From Alphaproteobacteria bacterium (GTDB lineage Bacteria > Pseudomonadota > Alphaproteobacteria > UBA8366 > Aestuariispiraceae): 64,000 bases of DNA. The stretch lies in the NCBI GenBank assembly GCA_024743195.1, contig JANSXE010000004.1, positions 248,001 to 312,000 on the forward strand. Reading direction: 5' to 3'. The translations under genes were made by a program, and so were the position numbers. Positions 1-7,094 of this stretch are shown one piece after another; positions within the stretch are counted from its first letter, which is position 1, and every line of letters starts with the position of its first letter. The notes under the pieces were generated by a model that was not told the DNA's origin, ran no database searches, and saw only the letters and a list, made by a program, of their open reading frames with translations.

Positions 1-2
1 AC

Positions 3-41
3 AGCCGCCGCCGCAGCTCGTCTCGGCGGCGGCTTTGCTTT
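3..41 (+). terminator. Rho-independent terminator of a gene left of the window
   Basis: An 11-bp perfect stem (3-13 with 24-34, GCC-repeat arms) is followed by a T-rich run TTTGCTTT. It reads on the plus strand, so it should end a transcript whose gene lies outside the window. Confidence 0.6.
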
Positions 42-315
42 CCGGGCGCCGGTCGGCCGGAGCCCTGGCGCGCGGGTCGGCCCACGCCCCGGCGGCCGCG
101 CCCTGGCGTCGTCGTCCCGGACGGCCGTCAGGGCGATCCGGGATCCAGGAGCGGCCGGCGCCTCCGGCGGGAGCCGCTCTGCATCCCGGCTCTCCGCTAT
201 CGCTCCGGCCGGGATGACGGCGGAGCCGCCCGAATGGGCCTTGAGCCCTCGTCCTGAGGAGCCGCCGTCAGGCGGCGTCTCGAAGGGCGAGGACCGAGCG
301 CGCGTCGGCGCCCCC
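42..315. other. Non-coding gap with palindromic repeat
   Basis: No credible gene is seen here. The stretch holds a short inverted pair around 184-217 (CATCCCGG near the left end, CCGGGATG near the right) and one copy of the dispersed palindromic repeat at 247-292. It lies downstream of the minus-strand quinone oxidoreductase gene. Confidence 0.5.
247..292 (+). repeat. Dispersed palindromic intergenic repeat, copy A
   Basis: About 46 bp with outer arms CCTCGTCCT and GGGCGAGG, an inner GCCGCC/GGCGGC hairpin, and the conserved words CCTGAGGAG and GTCTCGAAGG. The same architecture recurs at 7982-8020, 8136-8180, 39232-39272 and 39301-39346, always between genes. It resembles a REP-type element. 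Confidence 0.75.
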
Positions 316-1311
316 TCACACCGTCAGCATGATCTTGCCGATGTGGGTGGAGCTCTCCATCAGCGCGTGCGCGTCGGCGGCGTCGGCCAGCGGGAAGGTC
401 TTGTGGATGATGGGGCGCACCTTGTCCGTCTCCAGCAGCGGCCAGACATGCTCCTTCAACTCGCCGGCGATCGCCTCCTTCTCCGCAATCGTTTGCGGGC
501 GCAGGGTGGAGCCGAGCACGCTCAACCGGTTGCGCAGGATGGGGGAGAAATCAACCTCCGCCTTGGCGCCGCCCAGGAAGGCGATGAAGCAATAGCGCCC
601 GTCGCGCCGCAGGAGCTTCAGGCTCGGGTCGATGTAGGACCCGCCGACCATGTCCAGGATCACGTCGATCCCCTCGCCCTGGGTGTCGGTCCGGATCGCC
701 TCCGCCCAGTCCTCGGTCTTGTAGTTGATCGCGCGGTCTGCGCCCACTTCGCGGCAGACGTCGAGCTTGTCGGAGCTCCCCGCGGTGGTGAAGACGGTGG
801 CGCCGAAGCGCGTGGCGAGCTGGATCGCGGTCAGCCCGATGCCGCTGGAGCCGCCATGCACCAGGAAGCGCTCCCCCGCCGTCAATCGGCTGCGCATGAA
901 GACGTTGTACCAGACGGTGAAGAAGTTCTCCGGCAGGGCGGCCGCCTGCACCATGTCGTAGCCCTTGGGCGGCGTCAGGCAGTGGCCGGCGGGCGCGGTG
1001 CAGTATTCCGCATAGCCGCCGCCCGGCGTCAGCGCGCAGACCGGGTCGCCGACCGTCAGGCCCGCGACCCCCTGGCCCAGCGCGGCGACGGTCCCGGCGA
1101 CCTCCAGCCCCGGCAGCGGGCTCGCGTCCGGCGGCGGCGGATAGGCGCCGGCGCGCTGCAGGCAGTCCGGGCGATTGACCCCGGCGGCCGCGACCTTGAT
1201 CAGCGCCTCGCCGGCCTTGGGCTCGGGCACGGCGGTTTGGATCGGCTTCAGAACCTCCGGGCCGCCGGGGGCGGAGATCTCGACGGCGTTCATCGTGGTC
1301 GGCAGGGCCAT
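316..1311 (-). CDS. NAD(P)H-quinone oxidoreductase, PIG3-like MDR family
   Basis: This 331-residue protein is a zinc-free medium-chain dehydrogenase/reductase of the quinone oxidoreductase (PIG3/TP53I3) type, expected to reduce quinones with NADPH in the cytoplasm. The N-terminal GroES-like domain opens with MNAVEISAPGGPEVL and carries the family word AAGVNRPDCLQRAG. The Rossmann half has HGGSSGIGLTAIQLA for dinucleotide binding, followed by a GSS/K pair typical of NADPH preference. The start at 1311 is chosen because a GAGCGAGG ribosome site lies just upstream. An in-frame start at 1395 would add 28 residues unlike the family, and an ATG at 1293 is also possible. It is divergent from the DUF1192 gene. 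The physiological quinone cannot be told from sequence. Confidence 0.9.
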   Translation of the reverse strand: MALPTTMNAVEISAPGGPEVLKPIQTAVPEPKAGEALIKVAAAGVNRPDCLQRAGAYPPPPDASPLPGLEVAGTVAALGQGVAGLTVGDPVCALTPGGGYAEYCTAPAGHCLTPPKGYDMVQAAALPENFFTVWYNVFMRSRLTAGERFLVHGGSSGIGLTAIQLATRFGATVFTTAGSSDKLDVCREVGADRAINYKTEDWAEAIRTDTQGEGIDVILDMVGGSYIDPSLKLLRRDGRYCFIAFLGGAKAEVDFSPILRNRLSVLGSTLRPQTIAEKEAIAGELKEHVWPLLETDKVRPIIHKTFPLADAADAHALMESSTHIGKIMLTV

Positions 1312-1421
1312 GGCGTCCTCGCTCGCTTTTCCTCGGGGGGCGTTTCTGCTTGTCTTGCGGGGCGGACTATAGGAAGCGCGGGCCCGCATAGACAAGCGGC
1401 CCCGATGGCGGGAGGCGAAGG

Positions 1422-1610
1422 ATGGCGATTTTCGACGACGAAGAACCGGCCCCGCCGAAAGGCCTGGCGCCGCGCGATCTGGAGCCGATGTCGATCGACG
1501 CGCTCGAGGCCTATATCGGCGAGCTGCAGGCCGAGATCGAGCGCGTGACGGCCAAGATCGAGGCGAAGCGCGCCGCCCGCGGCGCGGCCGACGGCTTTTT
1601 CAAGACGTGA
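1422..1610 (+). CDS. DUF1192 family small protein
   Basis: This 62-residue acidic protein matches the pattern of the alphaproteobacterial DUF1192 family: a proline-rich N-terminus (DDEEPAPPKG), the core MSIDALEAYIGELQAEIERV, and a basic helix ending in GFFKT. The central part is predicted as a short coiled coil. It has a clear GGAGG ribosome site at 1411-1415. The stop is followed 19 bp later by the next gene's start, so the two are probably cotranscribed. The family has no established function, and I infer none. Confidence 0.85.
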   Translation: MAIFDDEEPAPPKGLAPRDLEPMSIDALEAYIGELQAEIERVTAKIEAKRAARGAADGFFKT

Positions 1611-1629
1611 CGCGAAGGAGAGGAACCGC

Positions 1630-2673
1630 ATGAGCGAGATGAACCGCGCCTGGGTGCTCGACCACTATCCCGACGGCATGCCGACGGCCGATTGCTGGCG
1701 GATGGAGGAGCGGGCGCGCCCCGCGCCCGGCGACGGGCAGGTGCTGGCCCGGTCGATCTACCTCTCGGTCGATCCCTATATGCGCGGGCGCATCTCGAAG
1801 GCGGCCAACTACGCCGCCGGCGTGCAGATCGGCGAGGTGATGCACGGCGGCGCCGTCGCCGAGATCGCCGAGAGCCGGCATCCCGACTGGAAGCCCGGCG
1901 ATCTGATCGAAACCATGGGGTTCGGGTGGCGCGAATGGGCCGTGCTCGACCCCGCGACCGAGGGGCCGAACGGGCTGCGCCGGGTCGATCCGGCGCTGGG
2001 GCCCATCCACGCCTATCTCAGCTATCTCGGCATGCCGGGGATCACCGCCTGGATCGCGCTGGAGCGGATCGGGGCCTTGCAGGCGGGCGAGACGGTGCTG
2101 GTCTCCGCCGCCTCCGGCGCCGTCGGCCAGGTGGTCGGGCAGATCGCCAAGGACGCCGGCTGCCGCGCGGTGGCGGTGGCGAGTTCGCCGGAGAAGCTCG
2201 CCTGGTGCCGCGAGATCGGCTTCGACGCCGGCGTCGACTACCGCGCCGAAGCGGACCGGCTGGAAGACGCGATCCGCGAAGCCTGTCCGGACGGGATCGA
2301 CGTCTTCTTCGACAACACGGCCGGGCCGATCCATGACGCGGCGATGAAGAACCTGGCGCAGAACGCCCGCATCGTCATCTGCGGCATGGTGGCCAACGCC
2401 GGGACCTTCGATCAGCCGGACATGGGCGAGCGGCACCTGCGGCGCATCCTGGTCGCCCGCGCCCGGATGGAGGGCTTCCTGATCTTCGATCACATGGCGC
2501 GCTGGGACGATGCGCGCCGGGCGCTCGCGGCCATGGCGGCGGACGGACGGCTCAAGTTCAAGACCGACGTGCTGGACGGGATCGAGCATATGCCGCAGGC
2601 CTTCATCAACCTGCTGACCGGCCAGAACTTCGGCAAGCAACTCGTCCAGGTGTCCGAGGATCCGGCGGCGTAG
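1630..2673 (+). CDS. NADP-dependent MDR oxidoreductase (CurA/PTGR-like)
   Basis: This 347-residue member of the leukotriene B4 dehydrogenase / curcumin reductase branch of the MDR superfamily reduces activated carbon-carbon double bonds of alpha,beta-unsaturated carbonyls with NADPH. The N-terminal substrate-binding domain has LSVDPYMRGRIS, a family signature. The Rossmann region has VSAASGAVGQVVGQIAKDAG, followed by ASSPEKLAWC, then FDNTAGPIHDA in place of the usual FDNVGG. No zinc ligands are present, as expected for this branch. A GGAGAGG ribosome site precedes the ATG. It follows the DUF1192 gene closely. The substrate is unknown. Confidence 0.9.
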   Translation: MSEMNRAWVLDHYPDGMPTADCWRMEERARPAPGDGQVLARSIYLSVDPYMRGRISKAANYAAGVQIGEVMHGGAVAEIAESRHPDWKPGDLIETMGFGWREWAVLDPATEGPNGLRRVDPALGPIHAYLSYLGMPGITAWIALERIGALQAGETVLVSAASGAVGQVVGQIAKDAGCRAVAVASSPEKLAWCREIGFDAGVDYRAEADRLEDAIREACPDGIDVFFDNTAGPIHDAAMKNLAQNARIVICGMVANAGTFDQPDMGERHLRRILVARARMEGFLIFDHMARWDDARRALAAMAADGRLKFKTDVLDGIEHMPQAFINLLTGQNFGKQLVQVSEDPAA

Positions 2674-2700
2674 GTCGGGGGGACGTCGCCGTCGCGACGC

Positions 2701-2756
2701 CTCTGGGGCTCTGGGGCTCTGGGGCTCTGGGGCTCTGGGGCTCTGGGGCTCTGGGA
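2701..2756. repeat. Seven-copy 8-bp tandem repeat (CTCTGGGG)
   Basis: Six perfect CTCTGGGG units and one variant (CTCTGGGA) run head to tail, starting 27 bp after a stop codon. An 8-bp unit is not a multiple of three and it lies outside genes, so copy number could vary without protein effects. Confidence 0.9.
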
Positions 2757-2775
2757 GCGAAACCGCCTCTCCCTC

Positions 2776-2910
2776 GTCCTGACGAAGGTCAGGACCCATG
2801 CCTGAGCGGGCGCGGCGAGACGCCGGGCGGCGAGACGCGCCATCCGTGCCCAAACGGCCCCAAGGGCTTGGTCGCCACCGCTCAGGCATGAGCCCTGATT
2901 GTCATCAGGG
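2776..2910. repeat. Composite palindromic intergenic element
   Basis: A perfect 8-bp hairpin with GAAG loop (2776-2795) and a 7-bp hairpin (2893-2910, ATCAGGG arm) flank a 13-bp inverted pair (CATGCCTGAGCGG at 2797-2809 and its reverse complement at 2878-2890). The gap 2674-3068 holds this element, the 8-bp tandem repeat and a 13-bp triplicate. No gene is seen in it. Confidence 0.7.
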
Positions 2911-2950
2911 CGCGGCGGAGTTGCGGGACTTTGTCTCCTACACCCCGCCG

Positions 2951-2989
2951 CCCCGCCTTGACGCCCCGCCTTGACGCCCCGCCTTGACG
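2951..2989. repeat. Three-copy 13-bp tandem repeat
   Basis: Three exact copies of CCCCGCCTTGACG lie head to tail, about 80 bp before the 3-hydroxybutyrate dehydrogenase start. They are non-coding. Confidence 0.9.
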
Positions 2990-3068
2990 CAGGGCGCCGG
3001 GCGCCCAACCTTGCGAACCGGATGCGCTGCAGCGCAGCACGACAGGATCTGTGAAAGGGACGCGACGG

Positions 3069-3860
3069 ATGGGCGACATGTTGAAGGGCAAGGCGGCGCT
3101 GGTCACGGGCTCGACCAGCGGCATCGGGCTGGCGATGGCCCGCGCGCTGGCGAACGAGGGCTGTTCGGTGATGCTGAACGGTCTGGGCGACCCGGAGGAG
3201 CTGGAGCGCGTCCGCGCCGACCTGGCCGCCGAGACCGGGGCGGAGATCGGGTTCCACGGCGCCGACATGTCGAAGCCGGCGGAAATCCGCGACGCGGTCG
3301 AGAAGACGGCGGAGCGCTTCGGCGCGCTCCACATCCTGGTGAATAACGCCGGCATCCAGCACACCGATCCGATCGATCGTTTCCCGGAGGACAAGTGGGA
3401 CGCGATCCTGGCCATCAATCTGTCCGCCGCCTTCCACGCCACCAAGGCGGCGCTGCCGCATCTGCGGCGCGCCGGCTGGGGCCGCATCGTCAACACCGCC
3501 TCCGCCCACGGGCTGGTGGCGAGCGTGTGCAAGGCCGCCTATGTCGCCGCCAAGCACGGGATCATGGGCCTGACCAAGGTGACGGCGCTGGAGACGGCGG
3601 AGGAGCCGATCACCTGCAACGCCATCAATCCGGGCTGGGTGCGCACGCCGCTGGTCGAGGCGCAGATCCAGGCCCGCGCGGAGGAAAAGGGCGTGCCGGT
3701 CGAGGAAGAGGCGGTGGCGCTCCTGTCCGAGAAGCAGCCCTCGAAGCAGTTCACGACGCCGGAGCAATTGGGCGGGATGCTGGTCTTTCTCTGCTCGCCC
3801 GCGGCCGATCAGATCACCGGCGCGCCGATGATCGCCGACGGCGGCTGGACCTCCCAGTAG
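3069..3860 (+). CDS. bdhA: D-3-hydroxybutyrate dehydrogenase (SDR family)
   Basis: This 263-residue classical short-chain dehydrogenase interconverts 3-hydroxybutyrate and acetoacetate with NAD, a step of polyhydroxybutyrate and ketone-body use. Seen: the cofactor motif TGSTSGIG near the N-terminus, NNAG, the catalytic Ser in NTASAHG, and YVAAK. The family-specific stretch NPGWVRTPLVEAQI and a C-terminal GAPMIADGGWTSQ fit BdhA well. ATG 3069 is preferred to an upstream GTG at 3051 because the purine run GAAAGGGA at 3053-3060 is correctly spaced for it; ATG 3078 is also possible. It appears to be a single-gene unit, with non-coding sequence on both sides. Confidence 0.9.
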   Translation: MGDMLKGKAALVTGSTSGIGLAMARALANEGCSVMLNGLGDPEELERVRADLAAETGAEIGFHGADMSKPAEIRDAVEKTAERFGALHILVNNAGIQHTDPIDRFPEDKWDAILAINLSAAFHATKAALPHLRRAGWGRIVNTASAHGLVASVCKAAYVAAKHGIMGLTKVTALETAEEPITCNAINPGWVRTPLVEAQIQARAEEKGVPVEEEAVALLSEKQPSKQFTTPEQLGGMLVFLCSPAADQITGAPMIADGGWTSQ

Positions 3861-3916
3861 TCGGCGCCAGCGCGCGAGCGCGCCTATTCCGGGGCGCGCA
3901 GAAAACCCGCATCGCA

Positions 3917-3949
3917 TTAACCCTTTGTTAGGAAGGGGCGCGGTAATCT
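3917..3949 (+). promoter_or_regulatory. CtrA-like box and putative -10
   Basis: TTAA-N7-TTAG at 3917-3931 matches seven of eight bases of the CtrA consensus TTAA-N7-TTAA known in alphaproteobacteria. A TAATCT -10-like hexamer follows at 3944-3949. CtrA boxes over the -35 region are the usual activating arrangement. That this drives the RNA at 3956-4063 is inference. Confidence 0.4.
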
Positions 3950-3955
3950 GAGACC

Positions 3956-4063
3956 GTCAATTGAGACCCGTCTCCCCGACGGGGTCTTGCGGACCCCTTC
4001 CGCAAGTGACTCTCTTTGACCCCCTGTTCAACTTCGAGCCGCCCTCGGGCGGCTCGTTTTTTT
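3956..4063 (+). ncRNA. Candidate small RNA upstream of metY
   Basis: Predicted from structure only. After the putative -10 there is an imperfect hairpin (about 3964-3987, one bulge). Next is a perfect 8-bp hairpin with a CCCCT loop (3986-4006), then an unpaired C-rich linker (4007-4034), then a strong terminator hairpin and seven T. The linker ends in CCCCCTGTTCAACTT, the exact reverse complement of 4193-4207 in the metY leader. No known RNA family was recognised. It could instead be a processed or read-through 3' region of the bdhA transcript. Confidence 0.4.
4035..4063 (+). terminator. Strong Rho-independent terminator
   Basis: CGAGCCGCC pairs with GGCGGCTCG around a CTCG loop (4035-4056), followed by TTTTTTT (4057-4063). 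It reads on the plus strand only and ends either the bdhA transcript or the candidate small RNA. Confidence 0.9.
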
Positions 4064-4148
4064 CGCGCCGAATGCGAGCTTCCGGCGCGGCTGCACGGCG
4101 GGGTCGACCGCGGCGTGCGTATTCCACCATCGGATGGTTCGAAGTCAG

Positions 4149-4177
4149 TTGACGCCTATCGGACCCCCCGCTATCGT
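4149..4177 (+). promoter_or_regulatory. Sigma70-type promoter of the metY leader
   Basis: TTGACG (4149-4154), a 17-bp spacer and TATCGT (4172-4177) predict a start near 4184, about 175 nt before the metY start codon. The predicted RNA 5' end begins with TCAAC-GCAA-GTTGA, a 5-bp hairpin with a GNRA tetraloop that overlaps the 15-nt segment complementary to the upstream RNA. Confidence 0.5.
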
Positions 4178-4221
4178 TCGGCCCGTCAACGCAAGTTGAA
4201 CAGGGGGAACAGGGAACCGGG

Positions 4222-4289
4222 GGCGAACTCGGTCTCGCATTCCGACAGGGTCGCCGATGCGCATGACGCCGCGGCGGCCCTGTTTTTTT
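4222..4289 (+). terminator. Leader terminator with alternative hairpin (putative attenuator)
   Basis: The terminator is CAGGGTCGCC (4246-4255) pairing with GGCGGCCCTG (4273-4282), 10 bp with one G-U, then TTTTTTT (4283-4289), only 70 bp before the metY start. An alternative fold, GGCGA (4222-4226) with TCGCC (4251-4255) enclosing TCGG/CCGA, uses the terminator's left arm, so the two exclude one another. That is the layout of a transcription attenuator or riboswitch. I could not match it to SAM-II or another known aptamer. Confidence 0.55.
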
Positions 4290-4358
4290 GAGATGCGTCC
4301 GCGTTGCATCGCCTGCGTCCCTGCAACCATTCCGCAGTCGTCGCAGGAGCGCCGCGCC

Positions 4359-5678
4359 ATGGCCAACTCGCCCTATCTGAAGTTCGACACCCGCGCCCTG
4401 CACGCCGGCCAGCAGCCGGACCCGACGACGGGCGCGCGGGCCGTCCCGATCTATCAGACCACCTCCTACATGTTCGAGGATGTGGATCACGCGGCGGCGC
4501 TGTTCAATCTTGAGCGGCCGGGCCACATCTACTCGCGCATCTCCAACCCGACCGTGGCGGTCTTGGAGGAGCGCATGGCGAGCCTCGAAGGCGGCGTCGG
4601 CGCGGTCGCGACCGCGAGCGGGCATGCGGCCGTCTTCCTTGCGATCGCGACCTTGATGGGGCAGGGCGGCCATATCGTCGCCAGCCGCGCGCTCTATGGC
4701 GGCTCGATCAATCTGTTCCTGCACACGCTGCCGCGCTTCGGGATCACGGCGACGCTGGTCGACCCGCGCGACCCTGCGGCCTTCGAAGCCGCGATCCGGC
4801 CCGAGACGCGGCTCGTCTTCTCCGAGCTGATCGGCAATCCCAATCTCGACATCCTCGATATCGAGAATGTGGCGGAGATCGCCCATCGCCGCGGTCTGCC
4901 CCTGATGATCGACGCGACCTTCAACACGCCCTATCTGTGCCGGCCGTTCGAGCACGGCGCCGATCTGGTGATGCACTCGCTGACCAAATGGTGCGGCGGG
5001 CACGGGATCGTCATGGGCGGCGCGCTGGTCGACGGCGGGACCTTCGACTGGTGGGCCGAGCCGGAAAAGTGGCCGACGCTGACCGAGCCCTACGCCGCCT
5101 ATCACGGGATCGTCTTCGCCGAGGAGTACGGCCCCGCCGGCTTCATCATGCGCGCGCGTGCGGAAGGCGTGCGCGACTTCGGCGCCGTTCTGCCGGCGCA
5201 GAGCGCCTTCTACCTGCTGCAGGGGCTGGAGACGCTGCCGCTGCGCATGGAGCGGCATGTCGCCAACGCGCGCAAGGTCGCCGACTTCCTGGCCGGCCAC
5301 GAGGCGGTCGAGTGGGTCAACTATCCGGGGCTGGAGAGCCACCCCGACCATGCGCTGGCGCAGAAGCTTCTGCCCAAGGGGCCGGGCTCGATGCTGGCCT
5401 TCGGCGTCAAGGGCGGGCGTGCGGCCGGCGCGGTCTTCATCCAGTCGGTAGAGCTGTTCAGCCATCTCGCCAATGTGGGCGACGCCAAGTCGCTGGTGCT
5501 GCACCCGGCCTCGACCACGCATCAGCAGATGACGCAGGAGCAGCTCGCCGCGGCCGGGATCGGCGAGGACCTGATCCGCGTGTCGGTCGGGCTGGAGGAT
5601 GCGGACGATCTGATCGCCGACCTCGACCAGGCGTTGAAGCGCGCGGCCAAGGCCGTCGCCGCGAAGGCCGCGGAATAG
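4359..5678 (+). CDS. metY: O-acetylhomoserine sulfhydrylase / Cys-Met metabolism PLP enzyme
   Basis: This 439-residue enzyme belongs to the cystathionine gamma-synthase-like PLP family. The best guess is O-acetyl- (or O-succinyl-) homoserine sulfhydrylase, which makes homocysteine from sulfide. Seen: an N-terminal FDTRALHAGQQPDPTTGARA, the YSRISNPT word, the phosphate-binding ATASGHAA region, and the PLP lysine in HSLTKWCGGHG. The C-terminus has ELFSHLANVGDAKSL and HPASTTHQQM, both family hallmarks. The ATG at 4359 has an AGGAG site at 4345-4349; the frame stays open upstream to 4257 but that part is leader. Length fits MetY (about 430). Substrate choice within the family is not certain. Regulation is probably through the structured leader. 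Confidence 0.88.
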   Translation: MANSPYLKFDTRALHAGQQPDPTTGARAVPIYQTTSYMFEDVDHAAALFNLERPGHIYSRISNPTVAVLEERMASLEGGVGAVATASGHAAVFLAIATLMGQGGHIVASRALYGGSINLFLHTLPRFGITATLVDPRDPAAFEAAIRPETRLVFSELIGNPNLDILDIENVAEIAHRRGLPLMIDATFNTPYLCRPFEHGADLVMHSLTKWCGGHGIVMGGALVDGGTFDWWAEPEKWPTLTEPYAAYHGIVFAEEYGPAGFIMRARAEGVRDFGAVLPAQSAFYLLQGLETLPLRMERHVANARKVADFLAGHEAVEWVNYPGLESHPDHALAQKLLPKGPGSMLAFGVKGGRAAGAVFIQSVELFSHLANVGDAKSLVLHPASTTHQQMTQEQLAAAGIGEDLIRVSVGLEDADDLIADLDQALKRAAKAVAAKAAE

Positions 5679-5700
5679 AACGAGAGGGGGAGCGGACGCG

Positions 5701-6519
5701 ATGCGCATCGCCGTCGACGGCTATGAGGTCTTCGCCAACACCGGCGGCCGGGAGGTCGACCCGAAAGGGACGGTCGCGGTCTTCGTCCACGGCGCGGGCG
5801 GCGACCATTCGGTCTGGGGGCTGCAGACCCGCTACATCGCCCATCACGGCGCCGGCGTCCTGGCGCTCGACCTGCCGGGGCACGGGCGCACGGCGGGGCC
5901 GGCGCTGGGGTCGATTTCCGAGTTGGCGGGCTTCCTGGAGGCGCTGATCGCGGCCGCCGCGCTGGCGCGCCCGGTGCTGATCGGCCATTCGATGGGCGCG
6001 CTCGCCTGTCTGGAGGCGGCCGGGCGGCTGGGCGACCGGCTGGCCGGTCTCGCGCTCTGCGGCGTGGCGGCGAAGATGCCGGTGCATCCGGCGTTGCTGG
6101 ACGCCGCGTTGAACGATCGGCCGGCGGCGGCGCGCATGATCGCCGGCTGGGGCCATGGCGGGCCGGCGCATCTGGGCGGCAATCCGGCGCACGGGATTTC
6201 CGCGGTGCAGACGGCGATCCGGCTGATCGAGCGCACGCCGCCCGAGGTGCTGCACGCGGACCTCGCCGCCTGCGACGCCTATCAGGGCGCGCCGGAGGCG
6301 GCGGCGCGGGTCGCCTGCCCGACGCAATTCGTGCTGGGCCGGCTGGACAAGATGACGCCGGCCAAGGCGGCGCAGCCGCTGGTGGACGCGGTCCGCGGGG
6401 CGGAGACGAGCCTGCTGCCCGCCAGCGGCCATATGATGATGACCGAGGCCCCGAACGAGACCCGGGCGGCGCTGGTGCATCTGCTGGCCCGCCTCGGCGT
6501 CGGGAGCCGTGCGGCGTGA
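5701..6519 (+). CDS. Alpha/beta-hydrolase
   Basis: This 272-residue protein has the canonical alpha/beta hydrolase order. The oxyanion motif VHGAGGDHSVW is near residue 29, DLPGHG follows, the nucleophile Ser sits in GHSMGA, the acid is likely the Asp in LGRLDKMTP, and the catalytic His is in ASGHMMMTE. No signal peptide is seen, so it is cytoplasmic. It follows metY by 22 bp with a GAGAGGGGGAG ribosome site, and the next gene overlaps its stop, suggesting a metY-hydrolase-thioesterase operon. The substrate (ester, lactone or thioester) is unknown. Confidence 0.85.
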   Translation: MRIAVDGYEVFANTGGREVDPKGTVAVFVHGAGGDHSVWGLQTRYIAHHGAGVLALDLPGHGRTAGPALGSISELAGFLEALIAAAALARPVLIGHSMGALACLEAAGRLGDRLAGLALCGVAAKMPVHPALLDAALNDRPAAARMIAGWGHGGPAHLGGNPAHGISAVQTAIRLIERTPPEVLHADLAACDAYQGAPEAAARVACPTQFVLGRLDKMTPAKAAQPLVDAVRGAETSLLPASGHMMMTEAPNETRAALVHLLARLGVGSRAA

Positions 6520-6977
6520 GCGGCGCGGTCCCCCCTTCCGCCCCCCCGCCGCAGCGGTCCGACTTCCCGCACTTTCTGGCCATCCCGACCCGGTGGATGG
6601 ACCAGGACCCGTACGGCCATGTGAACAATGTCCAATATTACGCCTTCTTCGACACCGTGGTGAACGAGCATCTGATCCGCACGGCCGGCCTCGACGTCGC
6701 CGCGACGCGCGAGATCGGGCTGGTGGTCGAAACCCAGTGCCGGTTCCTGAAGGAGATCAATTTCCCCCAGACCGTGCAGGCCGGGATCCGCGTCGTGAAG
6801 CTCGGCAACAGCTCGATCGCCTACGAGATCGGCCTGTTCCGCGACGAGGAGACGGACCCGGCCGCCTTCGGCCGCTTCGTGCACGTCTATGTCGACCGCG
6901 AGACGCGCGCGACCGTGCGCGTGCCGGAGCGCGTGCGCGAGGCGGTGGCGCCGCTGCGGATCGAGGCCGCCGGCTGA
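6516..6977 (+). CDS. Acyl-CoA thioesterase (4HBT, YbgC-like)
   Basis: This 153-residue hotdog-fold thioesterase hydrolyses acyl-CoA esters. The catalytic signature is the Asp-rich stretch TRWMDQDPYGHVNNVQYYAF, as in 4-hydroxybenzoyl-CoA thioesterases, and a long hydrophobic helix follows. The start is GTG at 6516, overlapping the previous stop as GTGA, which implies translational coupling with the hydrolase. The first 15 residues are Pro/Ala-rich and may be disordered. The chain-length preference is not predictable. Confidence 0.85.
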   Translation: MSGAVPPSAPPPQRSDFPHFLAIPTRWMDQDPYGHVNNVQYYAFFDTVVNEHLIRTAGLDVAATREIGLVVETQCRFLKEINFPQTVQAGIRVVKLGNSSIAYEIGLFRDEETDPAAFGRFVHVYVDRETRATVRVPERVREAVAPLRIEAAG

Positions 6978-7094
6978 TCCGGCCGCGCCCATCGGCGCTT
7001 TCTATCGCCGGAATCGAGAAATCTCGTTTGCGTCGGCCGGCGGGCGGCGCTGACCTGCGCGCAGGATTCATTCCAGCGTGGAGGCGGCAGGGCG

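Larger units (their letters stand above)
3861..4358 (+). other. Long structured intergenic/leader region before metY
   Basis: This 498-bp gap has no credible gene but is rich in RNA-level structure: a CtrA-like box and weak -10, a candidate small RNA with terminator (3956-4063), a good sigma70-type promoter (4149-4177), and a leader with an intrinsic terminator (4246-4289). Two segments, 4020-4034 and 4193-4207, are perfect 15-nt reverse complements. In-frame codons upstream of 4359 exist but do not resemble the enzyme family. Confidence 0.6.

Noticed and set aside
4020-4207. Insertion sequence bounded by the 15-bp inverted pair
   Set aside because: No transposase frame and no matching target-site duplication at the ends; a regulatory RNA pairing explains the layout better, though a MITE is not excluded.
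3957-5708. 583-residue minus-strand frame over metY
   Set aside because: Antisense to metY, with a compositional pattern of a shadow frame.
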